A program made the translations under genes and the position numbers. Shown here in pieces: positions 52,789 to 53,880 of a DNA stretch of 53,880 nucleotides; within the stretch, counting starts at the first letter, position 1, and the number at the start of each line of letters is the position of its first letter. The DNA lies in NCBI GenBank assembly GCA_026004455.1, contig BPJE01000004.1, positions 1 through 53,880 of the forward strand. Direction: 5' to 3'. The notes under the pieces are model-generated. The model did not search any database and was not told where the DNA came from. It saw nothing but the letters and a program-made list of their open reading frames with translations. This stretch comes from Patescibacteria group bacterium (GTDB lineage Bacteria > Patescibacteriota > Microgenomatia > UBA1406 > GWC2-37-13).

Positions 52789-52817
52789 TTGACAAAAACT
52801 AGCTTTTGTATTAAAAA
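52789..52817 (+). promoter_or_regulatory. radC promoter
   Basis: TTGACA (52789-52794), a 17-nt spacer and TAAAAA (52812-52817), 9 nt before the radC ATG; nearly leaderless as elsewhere. Confidence 0.45.
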
Positions 52818-52826
52818 AGTTAATAA

Positions 52827-53504
52827 ATGCTAGATAAATCAAAGTTAGGTCATCGTCAAAGATTAAGAAAAAGATTCTTACAATCAGGTCTTGATGGTTT
52901 TTTAGATTATGAGATAGTTGAACTTTTACTTACTTTAGGTACACCAATTAAAGACTGCAAACAACAAGCTAAGGAATTAATAAAAAGATTTAAAACCATA
53001 AATAATGTATTAAATGCTTCAGCTGAAGACTTACAAAAAATAAAAGGCGTTGGTCCTAATAATATTTTTGGTATCAAATTATTTAAAGCTTTGTTTAGTA
53101 GATATTTAGAAGAAAAAATTCCAGAGAAAATTAATTTTAAAAATGTTGAATCAGTAGTAAAATATTTACAAGAAAAATATAGAGAACAAACAAGAGAATT
53201 TTTTTTGGTTTTATCTTTAAATTTTAGAAGTCAATTAATAAAAATTTCTGAAATTTCAATTGGAACAGTTAATATGAGTTTAGCTCATCCAAGAGAGATT
53301 TTTAAAGAAGCAATTCAAAGTTCAGCATCAGCTATTATCTTAGCTCATAATCATCCTTCAGGTGATTGTAATCCTTCTGAGGAAGATATTAATACTACTA
53401 AAAAATTAGTAGAATCTGGTAGAATTTTAGGTATAGAAGTATTAGATCACATAATTTTTACAAGTTTAAACTATTTTAGTTTTAAAAAATCTAATCTAAT
53501 ATGA
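52827..53504 (+). CDS. radC: RadC-family JAB/MPN-domain protein
   Basis: 225 residues. The N-terminal helix-hairpin-helix part (GHRQRLRKRFLQSGLDGFLDYEIVELLLTLGTP, then LQKIKGVGPNNIFGIKLFKAL) is followed by the MPN domain with the zinc motif HNHPSGDCNPSEED. The name RadC is historic: a direct repair role is doubtful, and in many genomes the family is found near mobile or defence genes. Here it overlaps hsdM by ATGA, so it is co-expressed with a type I restriction-modification system. Confidence 0.9.
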   Translation: MLDKSKLGHRQRLRKRFLQSGLDGFLDYEIVELLLTLGTPIKDCKQQAKELIKRFKTINNVLNASAEDLQKIKGVGPNNIFGIKLFKALFSRYLEEKIPEKINFKNVESVVKYLQEKYREQTREFFLVLSLNFRSQLIKISEISIGTVNMSLAHPREIFKEAIQSSASAIILAHNHPSGDCNPSEEDINTTKKLVESGRILGIEVLDHIIFTSLNYFSFKKSNLI

Positions 53505-53880
53505 TAAAAAAAGACCTTTCTTTTGAAGATAAGTTATGGCAAGCAGCTGATAAGCTTCGTTCTCGAGGAGGAATAGAGGCTTCTTCTTATAAAAATATTG
53601 TTTTAGGACTGATTTTTTTAAAATATGTTTCTGATTCATTTGAAAAGCATCGAAGTTTTTTAGAAAGAGCAGTTGCAAGTCAAGGAGTGACCGATGAAGA
53701 AGGAAGAGATTATTATATTCCACAACCTGAATTAAGAGAGTTTGCAGTTGAAGATAAATCTCAATATGCAGGTCATGGAATTTTTTATATCCCAAAAAAA
53801 GCCCGATGGGAATATCTGCTTCAAAATATAAATTCACCAGAATTGGGAAAAATTATTGATGAGGCGATGTTGGCAATTGA
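53501..53880 (+). CDS. hsdM: Type I restriction-modification DNA methyltransferase subunit HsdM, N-terminal part
   Basis: 126 codons are visible before the window ends. FEDKLWQAADKLRSRGGIEASSYKNIVLGLIFLKYVSDSFEKHR is the typical HsdM_N start (LWxAADxLRxxxxxxxYKxxVLGLIFLKYISDxF). IPKKARWEYLLQNINSPELGKIIDEAMLAIE matches the next block of the same domain. The SAM-binding methyltransferase core (GSGG, NPPF) would lie beyond the window. HsdS and HsdR are expected downstream. Start ATG 53501 is supported by the 4-nt overlap with radC. Confidence 0.9.
   Translation, partial: MIKKDLSFEDKLWQAADKLRSRGGIEASSYKNIVLGLIFLKYVSDSFEKHRSFLERAVASQGVTDEEGRDYYIPQPELREFAVEDKSQYAGHGIFYIPKKARWEYLLQNINSPELGKIIDEAMLAI

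Overview
The window reads as a compact, very AT-rich bacterial chromosome segment, most likely from a Patescibacteria (CPR) genome and probably of the Microgenomates type. This placement is inference. It rests on gene content: a class I lysyl-tRNA synthetase in a bacterial context, a short alanyl-tRNA synthetase without the C-terminal domain, a DUF4012 protein, a VanW protein, a sortase with LPxTG-like substrates, a minimal SufD, and hardly any metabolism. TGA is used as a stop throughout, so this is not a recoded Gracilibacteria/Absconditabacteria code.

Layout. 1-4.15 kb holds the end of an exopolysaccharide cluster (GT4 glycosyltransferase, mannose-1-phosphate guanylyltransferase, lipid-linked sugar transferase, DUF4012). 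4.15-6.9 kb has recO, glyQS, a secreted orphan and rpsT. 6.9-10.2 kb is a pilus/cell-surface operon (PilN- and PilO-like proteins, small membrane proteins, two proteins ending in LPxTG-like sorting signals). 10.1-13.6 kb has an LCP ligase, a UvrD-family helicase and an acyltransferase. 13.6-21.5 kb is an envelope block: VanW, an anchored solute-binding protein, a PilM-like/beta-domain protein, a sortase and a class A penicillin-binding protein. 21.5-25 kb has serS, an RdgB/HAM1-type pyrophosphatase, and a divergent Maf-like protein behind an attenuator-like leader. 24.9-31.4 kb is one tightly packed minus-strand operon behind a T-box: GNAT protein, two M20 peptidases, class I LysRS and a phosphodiesterase. 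Then follow greA, tRNA-Glu(CTC), alaS with a tRNA-binding protein, a DsbA-like protein, NAD(P)H-hydrate dehydratase, two secreted orphans, secA, glmS, a 5'-3' exonuclease and ftsH. 45-47.2 kb is a t6A cluster (TsaC-TsaE fusion, tsaD). 47.3-51.6 kb is a SUF iron-sulfur operon (Rrf2 regulator, sufC, intein-containing sufB, minimal sufD). The last 2.2 kb turns accessory: an operator-controlled Fic protein, radC, and the start of a type I restriction-modification hsdM.

Three themes cut across the window. (1) A family of short repeats (GC-rich palindromic cores flanked by AAAAGTC-type heptamers) sits between genes and also in frame inside coding regions (GT4, NnrD, TsaE, penicillin-binding protein), and supplies the stop codon of two genes. 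(2) Many genes between 7.4 and 12.7 kb, and a few others, are broken by what look almost exclusively like +1 insertions, mostly in A/T runs. Sequencing or assembly error is the simplest reading, with poly-A slippage the biological alternative. (3) A recurrent promoter layout places the -10 box 6-9 nt before the start codon, implying leaderless or nearly leaderless mRNAs. The most interesting regulatory candidates are the T-box before the GNAT/M20/LysRS operon and the aromatic-rich leader peptide overlapping a terminator upstream of the Maf-like gene.
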